Part shown: piece by piece, positions 55,764-63,936 of the stretch | How positions within the stretch are numbered: the first letter of the stretch is position 1 | Layout of the letters: each line of letters opens with the position of its first letter | DNA from: Vibrio spartinae | Lineage (GTDB): Bacteria > Pseudomonadota > Gammaproteobacteria > Enterobacterales > Vibrionaceae | Length of the DNA stretch: 64,000 nt | Assembly (NCBI RefSeq): GCF_024347135.1 | Contig: NZ_AP024907.1 | Coordinates: 2,471,001-2,535,000 of the forward strand | Reading direction: 5' to 3' | Position numbers and translations under genes: made by a program | The notes under the pieces: model-generated | The model's database searches: none | The model's input: only the letters and a program-made list of their open reading frames with translations | What the model was told of the DNA's origin: nothing

Positions 55764-56102
55764 AACCTAACCTTAATGATAACTAATATAATTGTGACGC
55801 TATTTTGATTTTTATGTCCGAATCACATCTGGACATGTTTTGACAGTCCGATTTCAGAATTAAATGAATATAACGTTTCTGTATTCATTTCAACTAAACC
55901 TTTAAAGCATTAGCTGAATTAAATATATCGAAATTTTTTGAACATACTATTTGTAATCAAAGTGTATTTCAAGTGATATAAAATTGTATTTATCCCCTGT
56001 CGAAAACTTGACTCTTTAGCAAAAATACGTAAGTGTAAGTTTCCGTCATTATTTTGATTAAAGTGGCTGTCTGTTTTATAAACCTCAATCAATGGATTAT
56101 TT
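55764..56102. promoter_or_regulatory. Divergent spacer of the oxygenase and broken exporter genes
   Basis: 339 AT-rich bases. No gene or clear regulatory motif was found. Confidence 0.3.
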
Positions 56103-56468
56103 ATGGTTTCTCTCTTTTTTATTACTTTGTTGGGTGCAATGGTTCCTGGGGCAAGCTTTGTGATCACTGTAAAAAATAGCCTTTGTGGTTCACGGTATTG
56201 CGGGATCATGACGGCGGTCGGGTTATCTCTGGGTATGGCTCTCCACGCAGCTTATTTACTGCCCGGGTTGTATTGGTTTCAACATCACTCGACTCATATA
56301 CTTACGCTCATCACCTGGCTTGGTGCTATTTATCTTTGTTACTTTGGATATCGGTGCCTTCAGGCTCAGCCCAGAGAAGCAAATGGCATCCATCTAAATC
56401 ACCAACATATCACTCCGACGCAATCTTTTTTATCCGGGTGTATAGAGACATTTAAAATGAAAAACTAG
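56103..56468 (+). pseudogene. LysE-family exporter, interrupted by the prophage
   Basis: The first 112 codons encode a LysE/RhtB-type exporter: MVPGASFVITVKNSL near the start, then helices and TWLGAIYLCYFGYRCLQ. The frame follows the family up to SFLSG and then runs into phage DNA, ending IETFKMKN. The second half of the exporter should lie beyond the far end of the prophage. The upstream start is uncertain. It diverges from the oxygenase gene and may have exported its product. Confidence 0.75.
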
Positions 56469-56520
56469 GGATTAGGTGGGATTTCACAGGATTAAATGGG
56501 AATACTTCGGCTTAATCCTT
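56439..56520 (+). other. Prophage left end with repeated transposase-site-like motifs
   Basis: Two imperfect direct repeats, GGATTAGGTGGGATTTCA and GGATTAAATGGGAATACT, at about 56470-56507. They resemble the end-type transposase binding sites of Mu-like phages. Confidence 0.5.
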
Positions 56521-56686
56521 TTGATGGCGTGGGTTTCAGAACGTTGCTCCTGATTCCTGCGCTTTATTTTTGTAGCTTTTTAAAAATGAGCACTGGCCCC
56601 CAACCAGTGCATTTTAAGCCCATAAAAACGATAATAAACACATCTCTATAATCAACGTTTAAATCGCCTTTAAATTCGATTTGTAA

Positions 56687-56872
56687 TCAGTCCAGATTCA
56701 CAGAAATAACCGCACCCCTAATAACTACTTCAGATGCTTTTAATTCAATGCTGCGAACCTTTGCTTGTTCTCCATTTGAATCTTGTACTGCTTGTACAAT
56801 CTGGTCTGCGAGGGTTTTATTATTTTGAGCTCTTTCTATATTGATCGGAACAACATCGCATTCTTTTGACAC
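56687..56872 (-). CDS. Small prophage protein of unknown function
   Basis: 61-residue protein starting with GTG, eight bases after a clear AAGGAG site. A promoter precedes it: -35 TTGACG and -10 TATCAT with a 16-base gap, at 56938-56965. No domain was recognised. It lies leftward between the phage end and the repressor gene, a place where Mu-like phages may carry lysogenic-conversion genes, so expression in the lysogen is plausible. Confidence 0.65.
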   Translation of the reverse strand: MSKECDVVPINIERAQNNKTLADQIVQAVQDSNGEQAKVRSIELKASEVVIRGAVISVNLD

Positions 56873-56937
56873 GAAAAACTCCTTGTTATATTAGCCAATG
56901 ACGTGACGACTTAGTTATATTTATGTCATCAAAAAGC

Positions 56938-56965
56938 ATGATACTGATCCAAAATATCGCGTCAA
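56938..56965 (-). promoter_or_regulatory. Promoter of the 61-aa prophage gene
   Basis: -35 TTGACG (complement of 56960-56965) and -10 TATCAT (complement of 56938-56943), spaced 16 bases, ahead of the GTG start. Confidence 0.5.
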
Positions 56966-57001
56966 TACTGGTATAGATGCAGAGTTGCTTATAGAACTAG
57001 C

Positions 57002-57421
57002 TCATGATGCTAGTTCTAATAACGAGTAACAATATGATTCATCTAAGTTTTTATCATCAATGGATGCGAGATAAATTAGTGTAATAATTTTCGCTTTTTT
57101 AGACGCATTTACTCGCAGCCCCTTTTTGCTACACAATAACTCAACAGCTTCAATGGATTTTTCCAATATACGCTCATCAATTAGTCCCGACTTCTCCACG
57201 TTGTATGTAGGTGCTGGCTCTGAAACACCACTAGATATGTTCAGTGCTGCTTGTGTTGATTGAGGAAAACTTGATATGTGATATTCAAACGCTCTCCCTT
57301 TGATTCCCGTCGGTTTACGTTTTAACCAATTCTCATTTCTAGCCTTGTTTGTTACTCCTTGTGGAGTCTCTGGCATCCCAGGTTTACCAACTAAGTCTTT
57401 TGTTAAAAACCATTCTTTCAT
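57002..57421 (-). CDS. Mu c-type repressor
   Basis: 139-residue regulator. The N-terminal 60 residues (WFLTKDLVGKPGMP, then NWLKRKPTGIKGRAFEY) form a Mu-type winged-helix DNA-binding domain close to that of the phage's own transposase A. The C-terminal part lacks a known domain, and Mu repressor uses this region for oligomer formation and turnover. Transcribed leftward, divergent from ner, with operator-like repeats between. It should keep the lytic promoter off in the lysogen. Confidence 0.8.
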   Translation of the reverse strand: MKEWFLTKDLVGKPGMPETPQGVTNKARNENWLKRKPTGIKGRAFEYHISSFPQSTQAALNISSGVSEPAPTYNVEKSGLIDERILEKSIEAVELLCSKKGLRVNASKKAKIITLIYLASIDDKNLDESYCYSLLELAS

Positions 57422-57533
57422 TTAAAGAGCCTTAAAAGAAACAATTCTTTCATTCAAAATTAATTTTATTTGATTTTAATTTTTATATATAAAACAACAT
57501 CTTGAAAAATAAAACTCAAAATCATCCCAAACT

Positions 57534-57570
57534 CTTGAAAGAAACAAATTGCTTTTAAGTTTCTTTCAAG
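57534..57570. promoter_or_regulatory. Operator in the c-ner intergenic region
   Basis: Perfect 12-bp inverted repeat CTTGAAAGAAAC / GTTTCTTTCAAG with a 13-base spacer. Half-site-like TTCTTTCA copies recur at about 57413, 57443 and 57577. It lies between the repressor and ner genes. Confidence 0.65.
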
Positions 57571-57643
57571 CTAATCTCTTTCATACACCGAGGGGTAAAC
57601 CTGCGGAATTACACCAAGAGGTAACTTTTTAGGGTGGCATGAG

Positions 57644-57868
57644 ATGGATAAAGAATCAATAAAGAAAGATTGGCATCGTGCAGACATTGTTGCTGCTTTA
57701 CGTAAGAAAGGTCTTTCATTAACCAGCCTTTCTATTGATGCTGGTTTAGCACCGGGAACACTCAAGAACGTAATGAGAGTTAAGTATCCAAAAGCTGAAG
57801 AGATCGTTGCAACAGCATTAGGTGTTGAACCATCAGTTATTTGGCCAAGTAGATATCAAAAGGGATAG
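57644..57868 (+). CDS. ner: Ner-like DNA-binding protein
   Basis: 74-residue helix-turn-helix protein of the Ner/Nlp family: DWHRADIVAALRKKGLSLTSLSIDAGL, then the recognition helix and a PSVIWPSRY ending. Ner turns down early and repressor transcription in Mu. It is the first rightward gene, four bases before the transposase gene, preceded by the c-ner operator region. Confidence 0.9.
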   Translation: MDKESIKKDWHRADIVAALRKKGLSLTSLSIDAGLAPGTLKNVMRVKYPKAEEIVATALGVEPSVIWPSRYQKG

Positions 57869-57872
57869 TAAT

Positions 57873-59867
57873 ATGTGGGTTCAAGCTAAAGAACTGATTA
57901 ATCTGGCTGGATTGCCGGGGACGCCTCAAGGTATTTCATATAAAGCTAGAACTGGTGGATGGGTAAAGCGGAATGTTGAAGGTGTGAAAGGACGAGTATA
58001 TGAATACTTGCTTTCAAGTCTCCCAGCATCTGTACAGTCTGCGGTGTTGAAGAAACAAAATAAGATAGTCATCGATAACCAAATATTCGATATTCCAAAG
58101 CAGCGCAATGCTCAAGAGAAATACTCTGCTGAAGCATTATGGGATCGCTACAACAAATCGAATGCAAAATCGAAAGAAAAAGCACAGAAAGCGCTGCTTT
58201 CAGTCCGTGCGGTAAAAACTCTCCTTGCCAATAAAGTTCCAGCAATGGACGCATACGACGCAATCAGTGATGAATACTCAGTTCCTACACCAACACTGCG
58301 GCGGCATGTCAAAAAAGTCGAAGGAATTGAGGAATCCGACTGGCTCCCCGCTCTGCTATCCGGTCACTGTGACGGAGCTAAAGCAAGACGCGAGAATCAG
58401 TTCGCTGAAATATCTCCCGATGCATGGGCGGCATTCAAAGCTGATTACCTTCGTCTTGAGCGTCCATCCATCGCCAAGTGCTATGAACGCCTGCTAAAAG
58501 CCGCAAAAGAGCATGACTGGATAGTACCTAGTGTTAAAAGTATCACCCGTCGGATCGAAAAAGAAATCCCGATGCAACAGCGAGTATTACTGAGAGAAGG
58601 TGAACACGCATTATTGCAGATGTACCCACCGCAAGAACGGAGCGTCGCAGATTTGCACGCGATGGAATGGATCAACGGGGACGGATATCAACACAACGTG
58701 TTTGTCAAATGGTTCAACGGTGAAGTTCTACGGCCTAAAACTTGGTTTTGGCAGGATGTTCATACTCGCAAAATCGTCGGCTGGCGCTGTGATATCAGCG
58801 AAAATACGGACAGCATACGTTTGTCACTCATGGACGTCTGTCAGCGTTACGGCATCCCCAAAGAAATCACGATCGACAATACCCGAGCCGCTGCAAATAA
58901 ATGGATGACAGGCGGTGTACCAAACCGCTACCGATTCAAAGTCAAAGACGATGACCCTATGGGAATCATCCCGATGCTTGGTATCAAGCTGCACTGGTCT
59001 AGCGTCATTCTTGGTAAAGGTCATGGTCAGGCAAAACCAATTGAACGCGCATTTGGTGTCGGCGGGCTGGATGAATACATCGATAAACACCCGTCCCTTG
59101 CGGGTGCATATACTGGCCCAAATCCAATGGCTAAACCGGATAACTACGGCTCCACTGCTATTGATGCTGATGTATTCCTGCAAACTATTGCTTCTGGTGT
59201 TGAGATGTATAACGAGCGTCAAAACAGACAGACAGAAGTCTGTCGCGGGTTTATGTCATTCGATGAGGCATTCCGTATCAGTTACGAAAATGCGCCTATC
59301 CGTAAGGCAACCTCAGCACAAATTCAGCTCATGATGTTACAAGCGGAAGCTGTGCGTGTATCACGTCACGGCACCATCGTTCTTGAATCAGGCGGATCTT
59401 TAGCTGGTCGTAAGAACCGCTATTTCAATGAAAAGCTCATGGATCTGGTCGGTAAAAAAGTTGTCGCTCGATTCGACCCACAGCAACTGCATGAGTCTGT
59501 TGAGATATACACATTGAACGGGGTCCACATGTTCACTGCTGAATGTCTCGATAAAGCCGGGTTCGGCGATACGCAGGCAGCTCGTGAGCATAAACGCAAA
59601 CGTACTCAATTCACCAAAGCCCATAAAGCAGCAGCTCAGGCCCAGCAAGAAATGTCTGCATTGGAAGCGGCGGCCATGCTGCCGGAACCAGAAGATGATA
59701 CCCCTCCTGAGAGTCGGGTTGTCGAAGTCTACCGGCCTTCAATTTCTGTTGGAAATACCGCAATTGCAGCTTCTGTTCATCAAAATGAACCAGAGGAAGA
59801 CTACGAAGAAAACTTTCAAAACGCGGTTGCATCATTGATGGAACAGCGTCGCAAAAACCGCCTTTAA
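57873..59867 (+). CDS. Mu-type transposase A (DDE)
   Basis: 664-residue transposase. The N-terminal Mu DNA-binding domain at 1-60 is followed by further end-binding domains. The catalytic core has Asp270 in INGDGYQH, Asp335 in ITIDNTRAA and Glu391 in KPIERAFG, nearly the same positions as Mu A (269, 336, 392). The C-terminal region should contact the B protein. The ATG with an AAGGGA site is used; an open frame begins 17 codons earlier inside ner. The catalytic triad is intact. Confidence 0.95.
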   Translation: MWVQAKELINLAGLPGTPQGISYKARTGGWVKRNVEGVKGRVYEYLLSSLPASVQSAVLKKQNKIVIDNQIFDIPKQRNAQEKYSAEALWDRYNKSNAKSKEKAQKALLSVRAVKTLLANKVPAMDAYDAISDEYSVPTPTLRRHVKKVEGIEESDWLPALLSGHCDGAKARRENQFAEISPDAWAAFKADYLRLERPSIAKCYERLLKAAKEHDWIVPSVKSITRRIEKEIPMQQRVLLREGEHALLQMYPPQERSVADLHAMEWINGDGYQHNVFVKWFNGEVLRPKTWFWQDVHTRKIVGWRCDISENTDSIRLSLMDVCQRYGIPKEITIDNTRAAANKWMTGGVPNRYRFKVKDDDPMGIIPMLGIKLHWSSVILGKGHGQAKPIERAFGVGGLDEYIDKHPSLAGAYTGPNPMAKPDNYGSTAIDADVFLQTIASGVEMYNERQNRQTEVCRGFMSFDEAFRISYENAPIRKATSAQIQLMMLQAEAVRVSRHGTIVLESGGSLAGRKNRYFNEKLMDLVGKKVVARFDPQQLHESVEIYTLNGVHMFTAECLDKAGFGDTQAAREHKRKRTQFTKAHKAAAQAQQEMSALEAAAMLPEPEDDTPPESRVVEVYRPSISVGNTAIAASVHQNEPEEDYEENFQNAVASLMEQRRKNRL

Positions 59868-59886
59868 ACCTTAGCGAGGAATAAAC

Positions 59887-60840
59887 ATGGAAATGGAAAA
59901 CGTCGTGGCTTTATCACCATCATCGTTGGCATATCAGACGGATATTCTGATGCAGGTCAACGCAGTTCTTGAGTCTAAATCACTCTCCGCCGCACAACTT
60001 GCGAAAGAGATCGGCGTATCACCGGCGACGCTGAGCCAAGTTCTTAAAAGTAAATATCCTGCCGACCCGACGGCCGTCGTAGATCGACTCGATAAATGGT
60101 TGCGTCTGCGTCAAGAGAAAACTGCAACACCTATCATCAACCCCGGATTTGTGATGACGGAGACAGCAAAACTCATCACGTCAGACCTGACCTATGCACA
60201 AGTGACAGAATCCATTGTCGTGATATTCGGCTCGTCCGGTGTCGGTAAGTCGGAGACCCTACGCGAGTACAAGCGCAACAACAATAACGTGTGGATCGTT
60301 ACCGCAAGCCCGAGCCGCTCCGGTTTGACTGAGTGTCTGTATGAGTTAGCGATGGAATTAGGGCTGGATGATGCGCCCCGGCGTAAAGGCCCATTGTCCC
60401 GCGTTGTTCGCAACCGACTGCGCAATAGTGAGGGGTTAGTGATCATTGATGAAGCCGATCATCTCGACTATCCGACACTTGAGGAGCTACGCATTCTTCA
60501 GGAAGAAACAAATATCGGCATGGTGTTCACAGGGAATAACAAAGTCTACACCCAACTGACAGGGGGGCGGAGGAATGAAGACTTTGCACGGCTATTTTCT
60601 CGTATCGCTAAAAAACGCGGCTTGCACAAAGTTCGCCAGTCAGACGTTCGAGCCGTGGCAAGTGCATGGAAAATTTCAGGAACGGCAGAACTGAATTTGA
60701 TGCATCAAATCAGCGAACGGCCCGGTGGCCTGAGGCTGTTAACCAAGACCCTGAAATTATCGGCAATGTACGCAACGGGCGGAACAATCACCGTAGCCGT
60801 AATGCGTCAGGCTTTCTCAGAATTGGAATCAAATGAGTGA
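59887..60840 (+). CDS. Mu-type target-selection ATPase B
   Basis: 317-residue AAA+ ATPase that binds target DNA and stimulates transposase. N-terminal helix-turn-helix at about 35-55 (AAQLAKEIGVSPATLSQVLK), Walker A GSSGVGKS at 115-122 and Walker B LVIIDEAD at 184-191. It also protects phage DNA from self-insertion (target immunity). It starts 19 bases after the A gene with a GAGGAA site. Length is near that of Mu B (312). Confidence 0.95.
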   Translation: MEMENVVALSPSSLAYQTDILMQVNAVLESKSLSAAQLAKEIGVSPATLSQVLKSKYPADPTAVVDRLDKWLRLRQEKTATPIINPGFVMTETAKLITSDLTYAQVTESIVVIFGSSGVGKSETLREYKRNNNNVWIVTASPSRSGLTECLYELAMELGLDDAPRRKGPLSRVVRNRLRNSEGLVIIDEADHLDYPTLEELRILQEETNIGMVFTGNNKVYTQLTGGRRNEDFARLFSRIAKKRGLHKVRQSDVRAVASAWKISGTAELNLMHQISERPGGLRLLTKTLKLSAMYATGGTITVAVMRQAFSELESNE

Positions 60841-60848
60841 GGTGTGTA

Positions 60849-61073
60849 ATGGAAGAATTAAGCAATGCACAACATCTGGTTCACAACATACGAAGCTTAC
60901 GCTCGATTCATAGCCGGATAAACAAAATGGCTGGTAACTGGGATGAAGTACACATGGGCTATTACATCGATCTGGGTGAATTGGCCGAAGAAGTAGAACG
61001 CCATCTTACCGAGTTTGAGCAATACCTGATTGATGAAAAGTTACACGCGAAGGAGAAGCGAAATGACAACTGA
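60849..61073 (+). CDS. Small early prophage protein
   Basis: 74-residue acidic helical protein, MEELSNAQHL to KRNDN, no known domain. Starts eight bases after the B gene stop region with a GAGG site. Part of the tightly packed early operon; overlaps the next gene by 11 bases. Confidence 0.7.
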   Translation: MEELSNAQHLVHNIRSLRSIHSRINKMAGNWDEVHMGYYIDLGELAEEVERHLTEFEQYLIDEKLHAKEKRNDN

Positions 61074-61308
61074 ACGCGATGCATCGCATGTGATTAAAAA
61101 ACTGCGGCAATACGGTTGTGATGTACTGGCAGCAATGAAAACCCCTCGTTGTCGGTTCGTTATCAGAATTGCCAAACCAACATCTGAAATGGCAGTTCGA
61201 GCGACACCGATTCATCAATGTCTGAACGGTGTCCCATCGGTGGTTTATACGATGCAACTGGATGGCTGCATCATTCAGTGGAACGGAGGTGAGCCATGCA
61301 ATCATTGA
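61063..61308 (+). CDS. Small early prophage protein
   Basis: 81-residue protein beginning MTTERDASHV, behind an AAGGAG site. It has a basic middle and no recognised domain. It overlaps both neighbours, consistent with polycistronic phage mRNA. Confidence 0.7.
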   Translation: MTTERDASHVIKKLRQYGCDVLAAMKTPRCRFVIRIAKPTSEMAVRATPIHQCLNGVPSVVYTMQLDGCIIQWNGGEPCNH

Positions 61309-61484
61309 GCGCCCAGATCGTGATTAACTTGTCACTGAATGTTGAACATGGCTGCGTGGATTATATCGTCACAACTCATGAGGGCGAGTGTCACGGCATT
61401 AATCAACTGGCCGAAAAACTGAGAAATTCAGTGATGAAAGAATTACCCGAACACACCCCAAACAATAAAGCGGAGGCACTATGA
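61296..61484 (+). CDS. Small early prophage protein
   Basis: 62-residue protein beginning MQSLSAQIVI, with a GGAGG ribosome-binding site inside the preceding gene. No recognised domain. It overlaps the DUF3164 gene by four bases. Confidence 0.7.
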   Translation: MQSLSAQIVINLSLNVEHGCVDYIVTTHEGECHGINQLAEKLRNSVMKELPEHTPNNKAEAL

Positions 61485-62092
61485 CAGCCCAAACACCGAC
61501 AGGGTTCAAAACCAATGCGCTGGGACATTTAGTCCCAGAGAGTCAAATCAAAGAGATCGACAAGCTCCGCGATGAAGTAGTACTCGATATCGTGGCGAAA
61601 GCTCAAGCCACACAACAGGCAATGGCGGCGTTTAAAAACCAAGCAATGGTGCAAGTCGCCGACTTTGTAGACCTGTCCGCTGAAGAATTCGACGTTAAGT
61701 ACGGAGGAACGAAAGGAAACGTGACGCTGGTGTCATTCGACGGCAAATACAAAATCATTCGCAGTATTGGTGAACACCGTGTTTTTGACGAACGTATTCA
61801 AGCGGCAAAAGCCAAGATAGATGAGTGCATCAAACGATGGTCAGAAGGCTCAACCGACCAGATTAAGGCATTGGTCGAGTTGGCATTCAGGGTGAACAAA
61901 CAAGGTCACATTGACGTGAATCAAGTGCTGTCTCTTCGCCAACTGAACATCGATGATCCCGACTGGCTGGAAGCAATGGACGCAATTGCCGACTCCATTC
62001 GTGTCATAGGGAAAACTCCTTACCTCCGCATCTATGAACGTGACAGTAGCGGTGTATACAAACAGATTGCACTCGATCTTGCCAAGCTTTAA
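61481..62092 (+). CDS. DUF3164-family prophage protein
   Basis: 203-residue protein of the DUF3164 family, found in the early region of Mu-like phages. Blocks such as GHLVPESQIKEIDKLRDEVV, VSFDGKYKIIRS and VNQVLSLRQLNIDDPDW support this. Function unknown. It follows small genes in the early operon. Confidence 0.82.
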   Translation: MTAQTPTGFKTNALGHLVPESQIKEIDKLRDEVVLDIVAKAQATQQAMAAFKNQAMVQVADFVDLSAEEFDVKYGGTKGNVTLVSFDGKYKIIRSIGEHRVFDERIQAAKAKIDECIKRWSEGSTDQIKALVELAFRVNKQGHIDVNQVLSLRQLNIDDPDWLEAMDAIADSIRVIGKTPYLRIYERDSSGVYKQIALDLAKL

Positions 62093-62107
62093 TTAAGGGG
62101 AAAAGCT

Positions 62108-62545
62108 ATGAGTCAACCCATTACAAAAGAAATGTGGAAAGACATCGAAGCAGAAATGTCAGGCTATTTTTTTGATATTCGATTCTTGTACAAAGGGCAT
62201 GAAATAGCGGTAACCCGAGTCCATGAGTCCGAGTCAAAGACCAGTCTTCAGGTTTACATAGATGGCGTTATCCAAGGAGCTTGGGCTAATAAAGATTACG
62301 CACACAGACCAGTGATTATTCCAGATGTCTGGAAGCTCGTCAGAAAAAGTGTGTATTCACCGACCCAACGAAAAAAGCTCATCAAAGATCTTGGTAAACG
62401 TAAAGCAAAAGAATGGTTCCCTAATTTAGAAAAAGTTGTGGAATTTCATGTTCCAAATTTTTCGAAAGCTTCAGTTCTATGTCGCCAATACAAAAAGCTG
62501 GAAGGTATCGAACTGAAGAAAGCTGAATGTATGGAGACGATATGA
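62108..62545 (+). CDS. Prophage protein of unknown function
   Basis: 145-residue basic protein, MSQPITKEMW to ECMETI. The AAGGGG site nine bases upstream supports the start. The C-terminal half is Lys-rich (KKLIKDLGKRKAKEW), which may mean nucleic-acid binding. No domain recognised. Confidence 0.7.
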   Translation: MSQPITKEMWKDIEAEMSGYFFDIRFLYKGHEIAVTRVHESESKTSLQVYIDGVIQGAWANKDYAHRPVIIPDVWKLVRKSVYSPTQRKKLIKDLGKRKAKEWFPNLEKVVEFHVPNFSKASVLCRQYKKLEGIELKKAECMETI

Positions 62546-62757
62546 GCGATAGCTTAACTGATTACTATGAAAACCCCGATAAAGATCATGGCGACTGGGA
62601 TGTCAGGCCGAGTATTCCACAGCGCAAATACTGTGTCGGACACGCAAAAGGATTAGAAACCTTGGCTCAAAAGATGTCGGATGCACTTAAAGGGAGTACG
62701 GAACATCAGGACTTAATTGATGAATTCCACAGATTTCAAATTAGATGGATCGAGTAA
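62542..62757 (+). CDS. Small acidic prophage protein
   Basis: 71-residue acidic protein beginning MSDSLTDYYE. The ATG overlaps the previous stop (ATGA) and has a GGAG site. No domain recognised. Confidence 0.65.
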   Translation: MSDSLTDYYENPDKDHGDWDVRPSIPQRKYCVGHAKGLETLAQKMSDALKGSTEHQDLIDEFHRFQIRWIE

Positions 62758-62759
62758 AT

Positions 62760-62963
62760 ATGAAACGAGAACCGAGTGAATATCTGAGTTACGCGCAACA
62801 TGCTGTCAAACTCGAACAATCAGGAAATCTGACTGATGCTGCGTTTGCATGGTCGTGTGCAGCACAGCAGGCACGCCGTCATCAGAACAGACAATGGGCA
62901 GAGTGTCGCTCCGATTGGTGTTGTAAGTGGTCAGTTCGAATTGGTAAACGTGCAGTCGCATAG
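62760..62963 (+). CDS. ANR-family regulator
   Basis: 67-residue helical protein. The core YLSYAQHAVKLEQSGNLTDAA, then WSCAAQQARRHQNRQWAECR, fits the ANR family. These are small proteins that bind and inhibit AraC-type activators or otherwise modulate transcription, and many are in Vibrio prophages. It starts three bases after the previous stop. The C-terminal DWCCKW is cysteine-rich. Confidence 0.72.
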   Translation: MKREPSEYLSYAQHAVKLEQSGNLTDAAFAWSCAAQQARRHQNRQWAECRSDWCCKWSVRIGKRAVA

Positions 62964-62969
62964 ACAACT

Positions 62970-62995
62970 GTGGCCCGTTTTCGGGCCTTATTTTT
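62970..62995 (+). terminator. Hairpin within the early prophage operon
   Basis: GGCCCG-TTTT-CGGGCC followed by TTATTTTTA. It could be a terminator or a partial attenuator between the ANR gene and the zinc-ribbon gene. Confidence 0.6.
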
Positions 62996-63015
62996 ATCGA
63001 ATAGGAAATATAATC

Positions 63016-63186
63016 ATGTATGCAGAAACAAATATCACACTGAATATTCAGTTCGAGTGTCCCCTATGTGGCAGTAAAAACAACACCGCTGATCATGGGC
63101 TGAATCAATCTCTGGAAACTGGTAGCCACAAACTCGAATGTCCGCATTGTCATCAGGAATTCGAGCTGGTTATCAATGAGGCATAG
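63016..63186 (+). CDS. Zinc-ribbon prophage protein
   Basis: 56-residue protein with two CxxC pairs, FECPLCGSK and LECPHCHQE, typical of a zinc ribbon. An AGGAAA site precedes the ATG. Probably a small nucleic-acid or protein-binding module; the role is unknown. Confidence 0.72.
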   Translation: MYAETNITLNIQFECPLCGSKNNTADHGLNQSLETGSHKLECPHCHQEFELVINEA

Positions 63187-63190
63187 AGAG

Positions 63191-63763
63191 ATGAAAAACA
63201 GAAACCAACTCATCCAACTTATTCATGTCGGTAAACGTGAGCTGGCTCTTGATGATGAAACCTATCGTATGCTGCTTGAGGCCGAAACCAATAAATCCTC
63301 TTGCGGGAAAATGGGAATCAAAGAACTTGAATCAGTACTCTCAGCGATGGAAGCAAAAGGGTTTAAACGCCGTTTAAAGAACAATAAACAGGGAATCAAA
63401 AAACGTTACAGCCCTAAATCAGGGAAAGCCCGTAATGCTGAAATTGATAAAATCCGGGCGATATGGATCACAATGGCAAAGCATGAGTTCATCAGAGATG
63501 GATCTGAAACGGCCCTTGATGCTTATGTCCGTCGGATGACTCATCGGAATGCAGGTGATGGTGTCGATCATGTGGCTTGGTGTACGGACAGGCAGGCGTA
63601 CACAATATTAGAGTCATTGAAAAACTGGCATCGTCGAGTGATGGTTGATGCGATGAATGAGCATTCTTGGATTGTTCCGACTAATGATACAGGAAAACTA
63701 CTTTGCTATGATGAAATTGCCAATGCTTATAACCGCTATCTGAATACTCTGGTGCAGCAATGA
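63191..63763 (+). CDS. gemA: GemA (Mu gp16) family protein
   Basis: 190-residue protein of the Mu gp16 (GemA, DUF1018) family: KRELALDDETYRMLLEAETNKSSCGKM, then the C-terminal AYVRRMTHRNAGDGVDHVAW block. In Mu, GemA affects host gene expression and DNA topology; it is not essential. It follows the zinc-ribbon gene by four bases and overlaps the next by four. Confidence 0.88.
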   Translation: MKNRNQLIQLIHVGKRELALDDETYRMLLEAETNKSSCGKMGIKELESVLSAMEAKGFKRRLKNNKQGIKKRYSPKSGKARNAEIDKIRAIWITMAKHEFIRDGSETALDAYVRRMTHRNAGDGVDHVAWCTDRQAYTILESLKNWHRRVMVDAMNEHSWIVPTNDTGKLLCYDEIANAYNRYLNTLVQQ

Positions 63764-63936
63764 CAGATTTCACACGGCAGGACAAACAACTGATTAAGCA
63801 TGTGATGCAGTTCGGGGGAAAGAGCAAAGAGGCTGCAATCGAGTATCTGAATCACTACTGTGGAAACTGGCAGGGAACGCCGCTTCCTAAAGCAAAACGT
63901 ATTCAGTCACGGGCAACGGATACGGATGATGAGTAA
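63760..63936 (+). CDS. Small prophage protein after gemA
   Basis: 58-residue protein (MTDFTRQDKQ to TDTDDE). It starts in an ATGA overlap with gemA. A helical core with KEAAIEYLNHYCGNW; no domain recognised. Too short to be reported by most gene finders. Confidence 0.6.
   Translation: MTDFTRQDKQLIKHVMQFGGKSKEAAIEYLNHYCGNWQGTPLPKAKRIQSRATDTDDE

Noticed and set aside
55919..56209. 96-codon open frame on the minus strand
   Set aside because: It overlaps the opposite-strand exporter fragment, whose residues fit a known family.
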